Shown one piece after another: positions 62,913 through 64,000 of a stretch of DNA of 64,000 nt. The stretch comes from Apostichopus japonicus (Eukaryota > Echinodermata > Holothuroidea > Aspidochirotida > Stichopodidae): the NCBI RefSeq assembly GCF_037975245.1, contig NC_092564.1, positions 14,556,984 to 14,620,983 of the forward strand. The letters are read 5' to 3'. Each line of letters starts with the position of its first letter. Position 1 is the first letter of the stretch. The notes under the pieces are model-generated. The model worked only from the letters and a program-made list of their open reading frames with translations. It did no database searches and was not told the origin of the DNA. The translations under genes and the position numbers were made by a program.

Positions 62913-64000
62913 ATCTATAGAAATGGAATTTGGAGATACTTAACATATACTAAAGACTTGTAAAATACACATGGTTGGAGCTTTCATGGAAATATAAAAA
63001 TAAAAAAAGCCACACTCTCCGGTTCGTACCTCCGTAAAAGGGGTTTCTTCCTACATCAAACCACCCACTTGACATGATATATATATATTAGTGACTGGTG
63101 GTGTACTAACTTCACACATTCGTGAGATATGATAATCGTGAGATGTAAGTCTGAAAGGATAAAAACTGATGGTTCTTTGGAAATATTTTTTTTGTTTAAA
63201 GCCATTTACAGGAAAATACTCTCCGTTCGCAATTGGTATAATCGTTTTGAACTCAAGTATAAACTGGATAAAAATGATATCTTTATTAGCACTTGTTTTA
63301 CACCGTGCAGCCTTCTTATTTTGTTCTACTGTCCAAATACCCATTTGGTTTTCCAAGTGACAGATCTATAGGCCCATTCATAATTAGTCGAATGATGTTC
63401 TATATAAAATATAAAACAGAAATGACACAAGCTATTAGTGCTTACGGGTATTAATCTTTATTTGATTTCACATCATTATTGACGTGTTTATCTCAACCTA
63501 AATCAAAATTCACTTTTGATTCTTTTTTTTCTCCCCTCGAGGTAAGTGTTATCTCACATGAACTGTGACGTTATTGTATTCTCAAGACAAATGGTCATTC
63601 TGTAAGTGGAGGGAATTTACAAATCAGAGACCAATTGATTTCGTTGAATGATTATGCTTATCTGTAGAAATTTACGGATGAACTACTGTAACTGACTATA
63701 ACTAAGCAATGGAAATAACATACACTGGACCTTGTAAATGTTTAGTGCACTGCAGTTTGTTGTTAGCATACAATACTATAACTGATGCTTTTTCCTGTGC
63801 GTATAAGTATAGGTGAGTATTGTTATAGGGTCACAATGTAATATATAAAGTTGCTTATGAGAAAACGGTATCATCTTTATTAAATTTTGTATGATACGTT
63901 TTAATAACAGATACTTCCTTTCAAGAATTAAAACATTAAAAATTCACAAGGAATTGATGAACTGGCCTTGACAGTATCTGACAGAACTTACATTCACGAT
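62913..64000. other. No gene seen
   Basis: AT-rich unique sequence to the window edge; overlapping open frames at 63051-63371 on both strands are likely chance. Confidence 0.5.

Overview
The window reads as nuclear DNA of an invertebrate animal. It is AT-rich, has introns with animal-type splice sites, and carries the first coding exon of a Hedgehog ligand gene, a family confined to animals. The repeat content (tRNA-derived SINEs, hAT-like MITEs with CAGTGGCG termini and 8-bp target duplications, decayed non-LTR retrotransposon tails, many long (TA)n arrays) fits a marine invertebrate. I lean to an echinoderm, possibly a sea cucumber, but the sequence alone does not prove this.

Only two genes can be supported. 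On the minus strand, 6615-6923 is exon 1 of hedgehog: signal peptide, the N-terminal cysteine, and the first part of the signalling domain up to a consensus donor. The remaining exons are not in the 6.6 kb left of it, so intron 1 probably runs off the window. On the plus strand, a short first exon (20537-20625) and a long last exon (25236-25782) join in phase across a 4.6-kb intron. They predict a 211-residue single-pass membrane protein of no family I recognise, with a long acidic cytoplasmic tail and an RVxF-like motif. The two genes are divergent, with 13.6 kb between their start codons.

Between the genes (7-20 kb) lie a 10-bp satellite (9.04-9.42 kb), SINE copies (13.2-14.6 kb), a 5-bp and a 12-bp satellite (15.4-16.1 kb), retrotransposon remnants (16.7-17.7 and 19.7-19.8 kb) and TA arrays. 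The intron of the membrane-protein gene holds two fold-back elements. From 26 to 64 kb I find no supportable gene. That part holds two copies of a hAT-like MITE (35.9 and 40.1 kb), a nest of related elements (41.9-43.8 kb), a SINE (45.7 kb), a 94-bp perfect palindrome (54.5 kb), a 26-bp minisatellite (61.55-61.94 kb) and further TA arrays. Most long open frames here are products of tandem repeats or are of a length expected by chance in AT-rich DNA.

The most interesting items are the diverged N-terminus of the Hedgehog ligand, the unrecognised two-exon membrane protein, an apparent excess of full palindromic CRE sites (TGACGTCA) plus two clusters of TGACG half-sites at about 11-bp spacing, the SINE with a conserved UUCG-capped hairpin, and the large perfect palindrome.
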